Positions 1 to 6,702 of a DNA stretch of 24,268 nucleotides are shown piece by piece. The notes beneath the pieces are model-generated. The model had not been told where the DNA came from. It worked only from the letters and a program-made list of their open reading frames with translations, and made no database searches. The position numbers were made by a program, and so were the translations under genes. Numbering within the stretch: position 1 is the stretch's first letter; every line of letters begins with the position of its first letter. The DNA is from Thioalkalivibrio sp. (lineage in GTDB: Bacteria; Pseudomonadota; Gammaproteobacteria; SpSt-1174), in the NCBI GenBank assembly GCA_011046015.1, contig DSBO01000025.1, positions 1 through 24,268 of the forward strand, given 5' to 3'.

Positions 1-735
1 CACCACGATCGACGGCCCGGCCGGCGTGTCCCAGAGCAGGGAGGCGTAGAGACCGCCGGCCACCGACAGCACGCCGATGACGGCGGCGATGACCGCCATC
101 TGCTCGGGCGTGGAGGAAAGACGGCGCGCGGTGGCTGCCGGGATGATCAGCAGCGAAGTGATGAGCAGGATGCCGACGATCTTCATGGCCACGGCGATCA
201 CCAGCGCGATCATGAGCATGAACAGGGTGCTCACCCAGCGTACGGGTATACCCTCCACGCGCGCGAGGTCCTCGTGCACGGTGATGGCGAGCAGCGGCCG
301 CCAGATGGCGGCGAGCGCGGCCAGCGCCAACCCGCCGCCGAGCCAGATCCACCACAGGTCATTCACGGTGATGGCCAGGATGTCACCGAACAGATAGGCC
401 ATGAGGTCCACGCGTAGGCCCTCGATGAAGGCCAGCGCCACCAGGCCGATGGCGAGTGAACTGTGTGCGAGGATCCCGAGCAGGGTGTCGCTGGCGAGCT
501 GGCGCTGCTGTTGCAGCAGCCCCAGCAACAGGGCGATGCCGACACAGACGACGATGACCGCAAGATTCAGGCTCGCGCCCAGCAGGAAGCCCAGTGCCAC
601 CCCCAGCAGCGCGGAGTGCGACAGGGTCGAGCCGAAATACGACATGCGCCGCCAGACCACGAAGGCGCCGAGGGGCGCACTGATCAGCGCCACGCCGATA
701 CCGCCCAGCAGGGCGCGGAAGATGAAGTCATCCAT
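1..735 (-). CDS. znuB: Zinc ABC transporter membrane permease ZnuB (3' end cut by window edge)
   Basis: Inner-membrane permease of the high-affinity ABC zinc importer; it moves Zn2+ delivered by ZnuA, driven by ZnuC. The visible 245 codons run without a stop to the window edge, so the C-terminus (roughly 15-20 residues in this family) is missing. The N-terminus reads MDDFIFRALLGGIGVALISA and continues through a succession of hydrophobic helices separated by short polar loops, as in the ABC-3 (ZnuB/MntB) family. The ATG at 733-735 follows a good GGAGG with an 8-nt spacer and overlaps the end of znuC by 8 nt, so the two are probably translationally coupled. Zinc rather than manganese specificity is inferred from the linked zur, znuC, znuA and Zur box. 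Confidence 0.93.
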   Translation of the reverse strand, partial: MDDFIFRALLGGIGVALISAPLGAFVVWRRMSYFGSTLSHSALLGVALGFLLGASLNLAVIVVCVGIALLLGLLQQQRQLASDTLLGILAHSSLAIGLVALAFIEGLRVDLMAYLFGDILAITVNDLWWIWLGGGLALAALAAIWRPLLAITVHEDLARVEGIPVRWVSTLFMLMIALVIAVAMKIVGILLITSLLIIPAATARRLSSTPEQMAVIAAVIGVLSVAGGLYASLLWDTPAGPSIVV

Positions 736-1579
736 GCCGATGCCCTCCGCCCTCGCCCGCCGGGTCGCCGCGCCCCTCGCCGGATGGCCCGTGGTGAGGA
801 CAGCTCGCGCATTCCTGGCCCGGCTCCAGCGGCACCACCTCGCCGTGCAGGTTGTGGTGGTGGTCGTGATCATGCGAGTACACCGCGAGTCCGCGCGCCT
901 CGTCGGTGCCGAACAGCCGCAGGTACTCGGGGTGCTGGCTCACCGCCTCGGGGTGGCCGGTGCAGCAGACGTGCTGGTTGAGGCAGACCACGGAGTCGGC
1001 CGCCTCCATCACGAGGTGCAGGTCGTGGGAGACCATCAGTACCGCACACCCGTGCCGGTCGCGCAGGCGGGCGATGAGACGGTAGAGCTCGGCCTGGCCC
1101 GTCACGTCCACGCCCTGGGCGGGCTCGTCCAGCACCAGCAGGTCGGGCTCGCGCAGCATGGCACGCGCCAGCAGTACGCGCTGCATCTCGCCGCCCGAGA
1201 TGCCCTGCACGGGCTGGTCGACCAGGGCAGCGGCACCCACCTCCTCCAGCGCGGCGGTGATGCGTGCGCGGCTGAAGCGCCCGGCCAGACTGAGAAAGCG
1301 GCGCACCGTGAGCGGCAGGATCTCGTCGATCTGGATACGCTGCGGCATGTAGCCGATGCGCAGGCCGGGGCGCACGAACACGCGCCCGCTGGTGGCCGCA
1401 CGCAGCCCCAGCAGCACCTGGAGCAGGGTCGTCTTGCCCGCCCCGTTGGGCCCGATCACGGTGACGATCTCGCCCGGCGCGATGTGCAGGTCGACGTCGT
1501 GCAGAATCACGCGCCCGCCCAGGGTCACACGAAGCTGGCTGACCTCGGCTAGCGCACCCTGGGCAGACACGGCGCTCAA
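728..1579 (-). CDS. znuC: Zinc ABC transporter ATP-binding protein ZnuC
   Basis: Cytoplasmic ATPase of the zinc importer. The protein shows a Walker A motif (GPNGAGKTT), an ABC signature (ISGGEMQR), a Walker B (LLVLDEP) and an H-loop (MVSHDLHL). The C-terminal tail is His/Cys-rich (HSHDHDHHHNLHG, then CASCPHH), typical of ZnuC proteins and probably metal-binding. I place the start at a TTG (1577-1579), which overlaps the zur stop codon (TTGA) and has an AGGAGG 7 nt upstream. A GTG at 1568-1570 is the alternative but its spacing to that ribosome site is poor. No ATG is available near the expected N-terminus. The predicted product is 283 residues. It lies in one transcript with zur upstream and znuB downstream. 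Confidence 0.93.
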   Translation of the reverse strand: MSAVSAQGALAEVSQLRVTLGGRVILHDVDLHIAPGEIVTVIGPNGAGKTTLLQVLLGLRAATSGRVFVRPGLRIGYMPQRIQIDEILPLTVRRFLSLAGRFSRARITAALEEVGAAALVDQPVQGISGGEMQRVLLARAMLREPDLLVLDEPAQGVDVTGQAELYRLIARLRDRHGCAVLMVSHDLHLVMEAADSVVCLNQHVCCTGHPEAVSQHPEYLRLFGTDEARGLAVYSHDHDHHHNLHGEVVPLEPGQECASCPHHGPSGEGRGDPAGEGGGHRHG

Positions 1580-2052
1580 GGCCTGCCCTCCTGGCAGAGC
1601 GGGCAGGTGCCGGCCACCTCGATAGGCTGGCCCGGCACGCGAAAGCCCACGGCCTCGGCCCGTGCCGCGACACTGGCCTTTACCTGGGTCTCCTCCAGCT
1701 CCAGCGCATTGCCGCACTCGGTGCAGACGAAGATGAGGGCGTGGTGATCGCAGCCGGGGTGACTGCAGGCCACGTAGGCGTTGGCCATGGCGATGCGGTG
1801 CACCAGCCCCTGTTGCTGCAGGAAGTCCAGCGCGCGGTAGACGGTGGGGGGGGCGCCCTTGTGGCCGCACGCCCGCATCTGGTCCAGCAATTCGTAGGCG
1901 CCTACCGGTCGGCCGGAACGAACTACCAGCTCCAGCACCCGGCGGCGCAGCGGCGTGAGGCGCGCCCCGGTCGCCGCGCAGAGCGCGTCGGCGCGCGCCA
2001 GGTGCTCGGCCACCAGGGCGGGCTTGAGGTATTTGATGCGCAGACCGGACAT
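1576..2052 (-). CDS. zur: Zinc uptake regulator Zur (Fur family)
   Basis: Zn2+-dependent repressor of zinc-uptake genes. The 158-residue product has an N-terminal winged helix (recognition region PPTVYRALDFLQQQGLVHR, about 68-86) and a dimerisation domain with two CxxC pairs, C110/C113 and C150/C153, the structural zinc site of the Fur/Zur family. C96 and nearby histidines fit the regulatory zinc site. The ATG at 2050-2052 is preferred because AAGGA sits 9 nt upstream; a TTG at 2059-2061 directly abuts that site and so cannot use it. Assignment to Zur rather than Fur rests on the CxxC pattern, the flanking znu genes and the Zur-box palindrome 26 nt upstream of the start. The gene is first in zur-znuC-znuB, so it probably represses itself. 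Confidence 0.93.
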   Translation of the reverse strand: MSGLRIKYLKPALVAEHLARADALCAATGARLTPLRRRVLELVVRSGRPVGAYELLDQMRACGHKGAPPTVYRALDFLQQQGLVHRIAMANAYVACSHPGCDHHALIFVCTECGNALELEETQVKASVAARAEAVGFRVPGQPIEVAGTCPLCQEGRP

Positions 2053-2077
2053 GGGCGGCAATCCTTGGCAGGAAAAC

Positions 2078-2101
2078 GAAATGTTATATTATAACGTTTT
2101 C
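2078..2101. promoter_or_regulatory. Zur box operator between zur and znuA
   Basis: A near-perfect AT-rich palindrome in an otherwise GC-rich region: GTTATA at 2083-2088, a central T, and TATAAC at 2090-2095, flanked by GAAA and TTTT. It closely matches the known gammaproteobacterial Zur consensus (GAAATGTTATA, one base, TATAACATTTC). It is the only such site in the 70-bp divergent spacer, so one operator probably controls both zur-znuCB and znuA. The same bases contain TATATT- and TATTAT-like -10 hexamers, so repression by promoter occlusion is plausible. Confidence 0.9.
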
Positions 2102-2122
2102 ACACCCTGTACAGGCCGCACC

Positions 2123-3049
2123 ATGCCACACGCCCGTTTTCTGCCCCGCCGCCCCCTGCTCCTCGGCCTGCTGGCCCTGCTGGGGCTGTTGCTCGCCCTG
2201 CCCGCCCGGGCCGAGCCGCCACGGGTGGTGGCCACCCTCAAGCCGCTGCACGCCCTGGCCGCGGCCGTCACCGACGGGGTTAGCGAGCCCCACCGCCTGC
2301 TGCCGGACGGCAGCTCACCGCATGCCTACAGCCTCCGGCCCTCGGACATGCGGGCACTGCACGGCTCGGACATCCTGCTGTGGGTCGGCCCCGAGATGGA
2401 GACCTTCCTGCAGGCACCCATCCGCAGTCTGCCGGACAGCACCCATGAAATCCGCGCCCTCACCCTGCCCGGCATGACCCTGCACCGACTGCATGGCAGT
2501 CATGACCACGGGCACGACGACCATGCGCACGGCGACCACGCCATCGACGCACACCTGTGGCTGGACCCGGACAATGCGCAGGTCATCGTCGCCGCCCTGG
2601 CGCAACGCCTGCGCACACTCGACCCGGCCAACGCCGAGCGCTACGCGGCCAATGCCGAGCGCCTGCGCCAGCGCCTGGAATCAGTGGATCGGGAGCTGGC
2701 CTCCCGCCTTGCAGGCCTGAGGGGTAACTACGTGGTGTTCCACGATGCCTACCAGTACTTCGAGCACCGCTATGGCCTCCAACACGCCGCCGCACTCACC
2801 ATCGACCCGGGCCGCACCCCCGGCGCACGCCGCGTGCGCGAGATCCGCGCCATCATCCGCCAGACCAACGCCCGCTGCGTATTCGCCGAACCCCAGTTCC
2901 GCCCGGCCCTGGTCGACACGCTGATCCAGGACACGGATGCCCGCGCCGCCGAGCTCGATCCGCTGGGCACCGCCATCCCGGACGGCCCCGACGCCTACCC
3001 GCAGCTGCTCCTAAACCTGGCAGCGGCCTTCGAAGACTGTCTTTTGTAA
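2123..3049 (+). CDS. znuA: Periplasmic zinc-binding protein ZnuA
   Basis: Substrate-binding component of the zinc importer (cluster A-I binding protein). The 308-residue product has a signal peptide with a leucine-rich core (about 11-28) and likely cleavage after ARA at residue 30. Predicted zinc ligands are H67 (SSPHAYSL), H144 (DAHLWLDP), H207 (VFHDAYQYFE) and D279. The His/Asp-rich loop at about 124-139 (HGSHDHGHDDHAHGDH) is the hallmark of zinc rather than manganese binding proteins. C252 and C306 could form the C-terminal disulfide known from ZnuA. The ATG at 2123 is chosen because the only upstream in-frame ATG lies inside the Zur box. The stop codon overlaps the first heptamer of the repeat element that follows. 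Confidence 0.94.
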   Translation: MPHARFLPRRPLLLGLLALLGLLLALPARAEPPRVVATLKPLHALAAAVTDGVSEPHRLLPDGSSPHAYSLRPSDMRALHGSDILLWVGPEMETFLQAPIRSLPDSTHEIRALTLPGMTLHRLHGSHDHGHDDHAHGDHAIDAHLWLDPDNAQVIVAALAQRLRTLDPANAERYAANAERLRQRLESVDRELASRLAGLRGNYVVFHDAYQYFEHRYGLQHAAALTIDPGRTPGARRVREIRAIIRQTNARCVFAEPQFRPALVDTLIQDTDARAAELDPLGTAIPDGPDAYPQLLLNLAAAFEDCLL

Positions 3050-3146
3050 GTCGCAAGTCATAAAAATGCGGGTGCAGCCCACCAGGGTCGACTTGCAACT
3101 TGCAACTTGCAACTTGTAACTTGTAACTTGTAACTTGCGACTTGTA
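3048..3146. repeat. Heptanucleotide-repeat element between convergent genes
   Basis: The left arm is AAGTCGCAAGTC at 3048-3059. The right arm is eight consecutive 7-bp units of the form ACTTGYR (3091-3146: ACTTGCA three times, ACTTGTA three times, ACTTGCG, ACTTGTA), which is the reverse complement of the left-arm unit. The centre (about 3066-3083) is an imperfect GC-rich hairpin, GCGGGT-GCA-GCCCAC. The element fills the spacer between znuA and the convergent phosphoesterase gene and may act as a transcription barrier. A related element with the same arms and a central hairpin lies at 4041-4115, and a third run at 14641-14661. Confidence 0.85.
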
Positions 3147-3156
3147 ACTCACAACC

Positions 3157-3960
3157 TCAAGCCGTCAACGGAATCAGCGCCGCCTCGACCGCCATCCCCT
3201 CACTCACCTGCTCGATCTGCTTGCGGTCCGCCCAGTGCAGGAGGTTGAGGCGACCGTCCTCGTCCTCGACCAGGGCGGTGCAGTGCTCCACCCAGTCACC
3301 GTCGTTGCAGTAGAGGATGCCGTCGCGCGAGACGATGCCCGCCTTGTGGATGTGGCCGCAGATGTGACCGTCGTAGTCCTGGCTGGCGGCCGCCCGGGCC
3401 ACGGCGGTTTCGTACTTTTCCATGTAGCGGCGCGCATTGCCCACTTTCGACTTGATGAAGCTGGCCAGCGACCAGTAGGGCCGGCCGAAGCGACGGCGCA
3501 GGCCATTGAAGCCGCGGTTGAGCATCAACAGGAAGGGATAGATCCCGTCCCCCACCACCCGCAGCAACCCGTTGTGGCGCACGAAAGTGTCGAACTCGTC
3601 GCCGTGGCTCACGAAGAACCGGCGCCCGTCGTTCGTCCGGTGTTCCGCATCACGCAGGATCTTCACGCCGTTGATCTCCGTGCCAACGAAGTCGCGCAGG
3701 ATCTCGTCGTGATTTCCCGGGATATAGACTACCTGACAGCCGTTCTGCGCCTTCTCGAAGATCAGCTGCAGCACCCGCGTGTGCGACGGCGGCCAGTGCA
3801 CCGAGCGGCGCATCGCCCACAGATCGACGATGTCGCCGACCAGATAGAGAAACTCGCTCTCGGTGGATTCGAGAAAATCCACCAGGAAGTCGGCGCGGCA
3901 ATCGCGCGTACCCAGGTGCACGTCGGAGATGAAGATACTGCGAAAGCGCAAGGACGTCAT
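3157..3960 (-). CDS. LpxH-like metallophosphoesterase (UDP-2,3-diacylglucosamine diphosphatase family)
   Basis: Calcineurin-like phosphoesterase of 267 residues. The di-metal motifs occur in order: SDVHLG (12-17), GDIVDLW (42-48), GNHDE (82-86), SHGDEFD (118-124) and CGHIHKAG (201-208). The overall pattern, including the WPPSH segment after the second motif, resembles the COG2908 group related to LpxH, which hydrolyses UDP-2,3-diacylglucosamine in lipid A synthesis. Many members of this sub-branch are only annotated as UDP-2,3-diacylglucosamine pyrophosphatase-related, so the substrate is not established. The ATG at 3958-3960 follows GGAGG with an 8-nt spacer. An in-frame ATG at 3975 is less likely because its codons include that ribosome site. 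The gene stands alone on the minus strand, bracketed by heptamer-repeat elements. Confidence 0.85.
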   Translation of the reverse strand: MTSLRFRSIFISDVHLGTRDCRADFLVDFLESTESEFLYLVGDIVDLWAMRRSVHWPPSHTRVLQLIFEKAQNGCQVVYIPGNHDEILRDFVGTEINGVKILRDAEHRTNDGRRFFVSHGDEFDTFVRHNGLLRVVGDGIYPFLLMLNRGFNGLRRRFGRPYWSLASFIKSKVGNARRYMEKYETAVARAAASQDYDGHICGHIHKAGIVSRDGILYCNDGDWVEHCTALVEDEDGRLNLLHWADRKQIEQVSEGMAVEAALIPLTA

Positions 3961-4040
3961 GGCGGCCCCCTCCATGATGGTTTGGAGAAGGATTGCAGGC
4001 GGGGATGACGGGGGCGTGAAGCGGGGATTACGGGGGGGTT

Positions 4041-4115
4041 AAGTCGCAAGTCACAAGTGACAAGTCGCAAGTTATTTTTGGCGGGCGTAGCCCGCCTTTT
4101 TGCGACTTGCGACTT
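4041..4115. repeat. Inverted heptamer-repeat element with central GC hairpin
   Basis: Left arm 4041-4072 contains CAAGTCG-type heptamers (AAGTCGCAAGTCACAAGTGA followed by CAAGTCGCAAGT). Right arm 4101-4115 is the inverted form (TGCGACTTGCGACTT). The core is a perfect 7-bp GC hairpin flanked by T runs. The whole unit is approximately palindromic and resembles a small non-autonomous element related to the one at 3048-3146. It lies between the start of the phosphoesterase gene and the stop codon of the unknown gene at 4121. Confidence 0.8.
4080..4101 (+). terminator. Terminator-like hairpin in core of heptamer element
   Basis: GGCGGGC (4080-4086), loop GTA, GCCCGCC (4090-4096), followed by TTTTT on the plus strand. 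It has the form of a Rho-independent terminator for plus-strand transcription, yet both neighbouring genes are on the minus strand. On the minus strand the hairpin is followed by A residues, so it would not serve the unknown gene as a standard intrinsic terminator. It is probably part of the repeat element rather than a dedicated gene terminator. Confidence 0.5.
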
Positions 4116-4120
4116 TCACA

Positions 4121-4705
4121 TCACCGCAACTCCGCATGCTCTACATACACCAGTTCGCAGGCACCGTTGCCGCTGTCGTTGCGGGTGAGCGAGCTGACCC
4201 AGTGCCAGCCATCGTCTGCATCGGCGCGCACGAGACGGCCCCGGATGCGGACGACCTGCCCCGGGCGCGCATCGAGCAGGATGTCGCGTACGCCCTTATC
4301 GGCGGGAATCATGTGCATGTTGGCGGAGTGGGTCTCGATGTCGCGACGCGGGATGGGGAATTGCTCGACACGCCAGTAGTAGAAGCGATTGGACTGGCGA
4401 ATACTGATGTGCCGGAGCACCTCGGAGTCGGACATCGGCCCCCAGCCCAGGGCGAGATCGACGGGAGACAGTTCGGCCTCGCGCCCGGTGCGGTAACGCT
4501 CGGTGGCGAGCACGCGGGCCTCGATCTCGAAATCGGCCAGGGCGGTGAGCGCGTAGCCGTTGTGCGTCAGGGCGGGTGCCGCACGCAGGTCACGCTGGAC
4601 GGGCACATCGGGTGCGACCTGTCCTGGCGGCACCTCGACCGGTTGCCGGCCCATCCAGTAGAACAGCAGAACGATGCCGCCAAGTATCAACAGGAGTCGT
4701 TTCAT
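4121..4705 (-). CDS. Membrane-anchored protein of unknown function
   Basis: A 194-residue protein that I do not recognise. It starts MKRLLLILGGIVLLFYWMGR, a single N-terminal transmembrane anchor (about 3-18) with positive residues on either side, followed by a soluble domain probably outside the cytoplasm. The body contains the segments ALGWGPMSDSEVLRHISIRQ, FYYWRVEQFPIPRRDIETHS and NMHMIPADKGVRDILLDA. A C-terminal part (QVVRIRGRLVRADADDGWHW) looks like beta strands of a small barrel, which is only an impression. No catalytic motif is evident. The ATG follows GGGAGG with a 7-nt spacer, and the gene lies 30 bp after dgkA, so it is probably the last gene of the gcv-dgkA transcript. Start, stop and codon usage support a real gene. 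Confidence 0.8.
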   Translation of the reverse strand: MKRLLLILGGIVLLFYWMGRQPVEVPPGQVAPDVPVQRDLRAAPALTHNGYALTALADFEIEARVLATERYRTGREAELSPVDLALGWGPMSDSEVLRHISIRQSNRFYYWRVEQFPIPRRDIETHSANMHMIPADKGVRDILLDARPGQVVRIRGRLVRADADDGWHWVSSLTRNDSGNGACELVYVEHAELR

Positions 4706-4735
4706 GCAAAGGCCTCCCGGATATTGCCGGCCCTG

Positions 4736-5101
4736 TCAACCGAACAGCACCAGCCCCCAGACGAGCAGCACGTTGGCCTGGGCAATGGCGGAGGCAGCCG
4801 AGCCCACGTCCTTCGCGCGCCCGGACAGCTTGTGATAGTCCTCACCGAAGCGGTCGACGACGGCCTCGATGCCGGTATTCAGCAGTTCCGCCATCAGCAC
4901 GAGGTTGAGACTGCCGATGAGCAGCACTCGCTCCACCGCGTTGTCGCCCAGGTAGAAACCGAGCGGGGCGAGGATCACGAACAGGAGCAATTCCTGGCGA
5001 AACGCCGCCTCGTGCTTGAACGCGGACCGAAAACCCTTCCAGGAGAAGTAACCGGCCCGGACGATCCGTCGCAGGCCGGTGTTGTTGTCGGGCTTCCCCA
5101 T
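4736..5101 (-). CDS. dgkA: Diacylglycerol kinase DgkA
   Basis: Small integral-membrane kinase that phosphorylates diacylglycerol to phosphatidic acid, recycling lipid from membrane-derived oligosaccharide or lipid A modification. The 121-residue length is normal. An amphipathic N-terminal segment (RAGYFSWKGFRSAFKHEAAF) is followed by three membrane helices (about 36-52, 56-75 and 100-120). The family signature AELLNTGIEAVVDR lies at 71-84, with catalytic E72, and E31 and D98 are retained. The ATG at 5099-5101 overlaps the last base of the gcvPB stop (TGATG), implying coupled translation. Linkage to gcvPB is probably positional convenience rather than a shared pathway. Confidence 0.93.
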   Translation of the reverse strand: MGKPDNNTGLRRIVRAGYFSWKGFRSAFKHEAAFRQELLLFVILAPLGFYLGDNAVERVLLIGSLNLVLMAELLNTGIEAVVDRFGEDYHKLSGRAKDVGSAASAIAQANVLLVWGLVLFG

Positions 5102-6558
5102 CAGCCGGCCACGCCGGGGACATAGCGCAGGTCGAGCTCGCGCGCCGCGCGCACCTCGTCGAAGCGACGGTTCGGCTGGGTATAGGGTGCACCCCTCACC
5201 TTCTCCGGATCGCTCTCGGCCTCGGCCTGGATGGCGGCCATGGCATCGACGAAGCCGTCCAGCGCCTCCTTCGCTTCCGTTTCGGTGGGCTCGATGAGCA
5301 GGCACTCGGGCACCAGCAGCGGGAAGTAGGTGGTCGGCGCGTGGAAGCCGAAGTCGAGCAGGCGCTTGGCGAAGTCCATTGCGGTCACGCCCTGCTCCTT
5401 CGCCTGGCGCTTGAGGGTGACGATGAACTCGTGGGTGGCGCGGCGTTCGGGGAAGGCGAGGTCGAAGCCCTTCTCGCGCAGGCGCGCCATCAGGTAGTTG
5501 GCGTTGAGCGTGGAGAAGTCGGCCACGCGGTGCATGCCGTCGCGACCCAGCATGCGCATGTAGATGTACGCGCGCAGCAACACCCCGGCGTTGCCGGCAA
5601 AGGCGGAGAGCTGGCCGATGCTCTGCGACAGGTCGGCCTTTTTCAACCAGCGGTAACGCTCCCCTTCCTTCGCCACCACCGGTATCGGGCGGAAGGGCAT
5701 GAGGCGCTCACTCACCCCCACCGCACCGGCGCCCGGACCGCCACCGCCATGCGGCGTGGAGAAGGTCTTGTGCAGGTTCATGTGGATGACGTCGAAGCCC
5801 ATGTCGCCCGGACGCACCTTGCCGAGGATGGCGTTGAGGTTGGCACCGTCGTAGTAGAGCAGCCCGCCCGCGTCGTGGATGACCTTCGCGATCTCCTTGA
5901 TCCTGCGCTCGAACACGCCCAGCGTGGACGGGTTAGTGAGCATGATGCCCGCGGTCTGCGGACCGACGGCGGCCTTCAGCGCATCCATGTCCACGTCGCC
6001 CTGCCGGTCGGTGGGGATCTCCTTCACCGTGTAGCCGCACATCACGGCGGTGGCCGGGTTGGTACCGTGCGCCGCGTCCGGCACCAGGATCTCGGTGCGG
6101 GAGCTGTCGCCCCGCGACTCGTGGTAGGCGCGGATCATCGCCACGCCGGCAAACTCGCCCTGCGCGCCCGCCATCGGGGTGAGCGACACGCCCTTCATGC
6201 CGGTGACGTCCTTGAGCATCTCCTGCAGCTCGAACATGCAGGCGAGGAATCCCTGACTGTGGGTCTCGGGCGCCAGCGGGTGCCGGTCGATGAAACCGGG
6301 CAGCATGGCCAGGCTGTTACAGGCCCGCGGGTTGTACTTCATGGTGCAGGAGCCCAGCGGATAGAACTGCGTGTCGATGGAGAAGTTCTTCTGCGACAGA
6401 CGCGTGTAGTGTCGCACCACCTGCATCTCCGACACCTCGGGCAGCGGCGCGCGCTGCCGGCGGCGGAAGCGTTCCGGCAGGCCTTTTGCCCCGACCTTTT
6501 CAAGCGGCGCCTGCGCGGCGGCGCGGCGGCCCTCACGGGAGTGTTCGAAAATCAGCAT
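5101..6558 (-). CDS. gcvPB: Glycine dehydrogenase (decarboxylating) subunit 2, GcvPB
   Basis: C-terminal half of the split P-protein of the glycine cleavage system. With GcvPA it decarboxylates glycine using PLP and passes the aminomethyl group to lipoyl-GcvH. The 485-residue product has the PLP-lysine segment HMNLHKTFSTPHGGGGPG with K264, the DGANLNA motif (about 237-243) and the conserved segment FYPLGSCTMKYNP near residue 70. The ATG at 6556-6558 gives the usual family N-terminus MLIFEHSREGRR and has AGGA 7-8 nt upstream. A GTG at 6576 would add six residues and is less likely. It is separated from gcvPA by tpx and a 144-bp spacer with a REP-like pair. Confidence 0.94.
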   Translation of the reverse strand: MLIFEHSREGRRAAAQAPLEKVGAKGLPERFRRRQRAPLPEVSEMQVVRHYTRLSQKNFSIDTQFYPLGSCTMKYNPRACNSLAMLPGFIDRHPLAPETHSQGFLACMFELQEMLKDVTGMKGVSLTPMAGAQGEFAGVAMIRAYHESRGDSSRTEILVPDAAHGTNPATAVMCGYTVKEIPTDRQGDVDMDALKAAVGPQTAGIMLTNPSTLGVFERRIKEIAKVIHDAGGLLYYDGANLNAILGKVRPGDMGFDVIHMNLHKTFSTPHGGGGPGAGAVGVSERLMPFRPIPVVAKEGERYRWLKKADLSQSIGQLSAFAGNAGVLLRAYIYMRMLGRDGMHRVADFSTLNANYLMARLREKGFDLAFPERRATHEFIVTLKRQAKEQGVTAMDFAKRLLDFGFHAPTTYFPLLVPECLLIEPTETEAKEALDGFVDAMAAIQAEAESDPEKVRGAPYTQPNRRFDEVRAARELDLRYVPGVAG

Positions 6559-6617
6559 GTCTAGTTCCTGACTCACGTCGGCCTGCGGCCGGTTTCACCT
6601 CGATCAAAAAACGAAGC

Positions 6618-6695
6618 AGGAGCGACGAAGGTCGCGATGGGATGCATTCGGCGGCCACCGTGCCCGCCCCGGTTTTCGCGACTCTCGTCGCTCCT
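6618..6695. repeat. REP-like inverted repeat pair downstream of tpx
   Basis: A 20-nt unit AGGAGCGACGAAGGTCGCGA (6618-6637) and its inverted copy (6676-6695, two mismatches) face each other across about 38 bp. The unit has a GGAGCGAC...GTCGCGA shape, that is a short hairpin with a GGAG head, which is the general form of proteobacterial REP elements organised as an inverted pair (BIME-like). The repeats at 14666-14819 share the GGAGCG...CGCGA ends. The pair fills the tpx-gcvPB spacer and could stabilise or attenuate the operon mRNA there. Confidence 0.75.
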
Positions 6696-6702
6696 ACATT
6701 TT

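Noticed and set aside
1568..1570. GTG as the znuC start
   Set aside because: The TTG nine bases upstream has an AGGAGG at ideal spacing and couples to the zur stop; the GTG is too far from it. Not fully excluded.
3091..3146. Possible CRISPR array
   Set aside because: Direct 7-bp units with no spacers; CRISPR repeats are 21-48 bp with unique spacers, and no cas gene is present.
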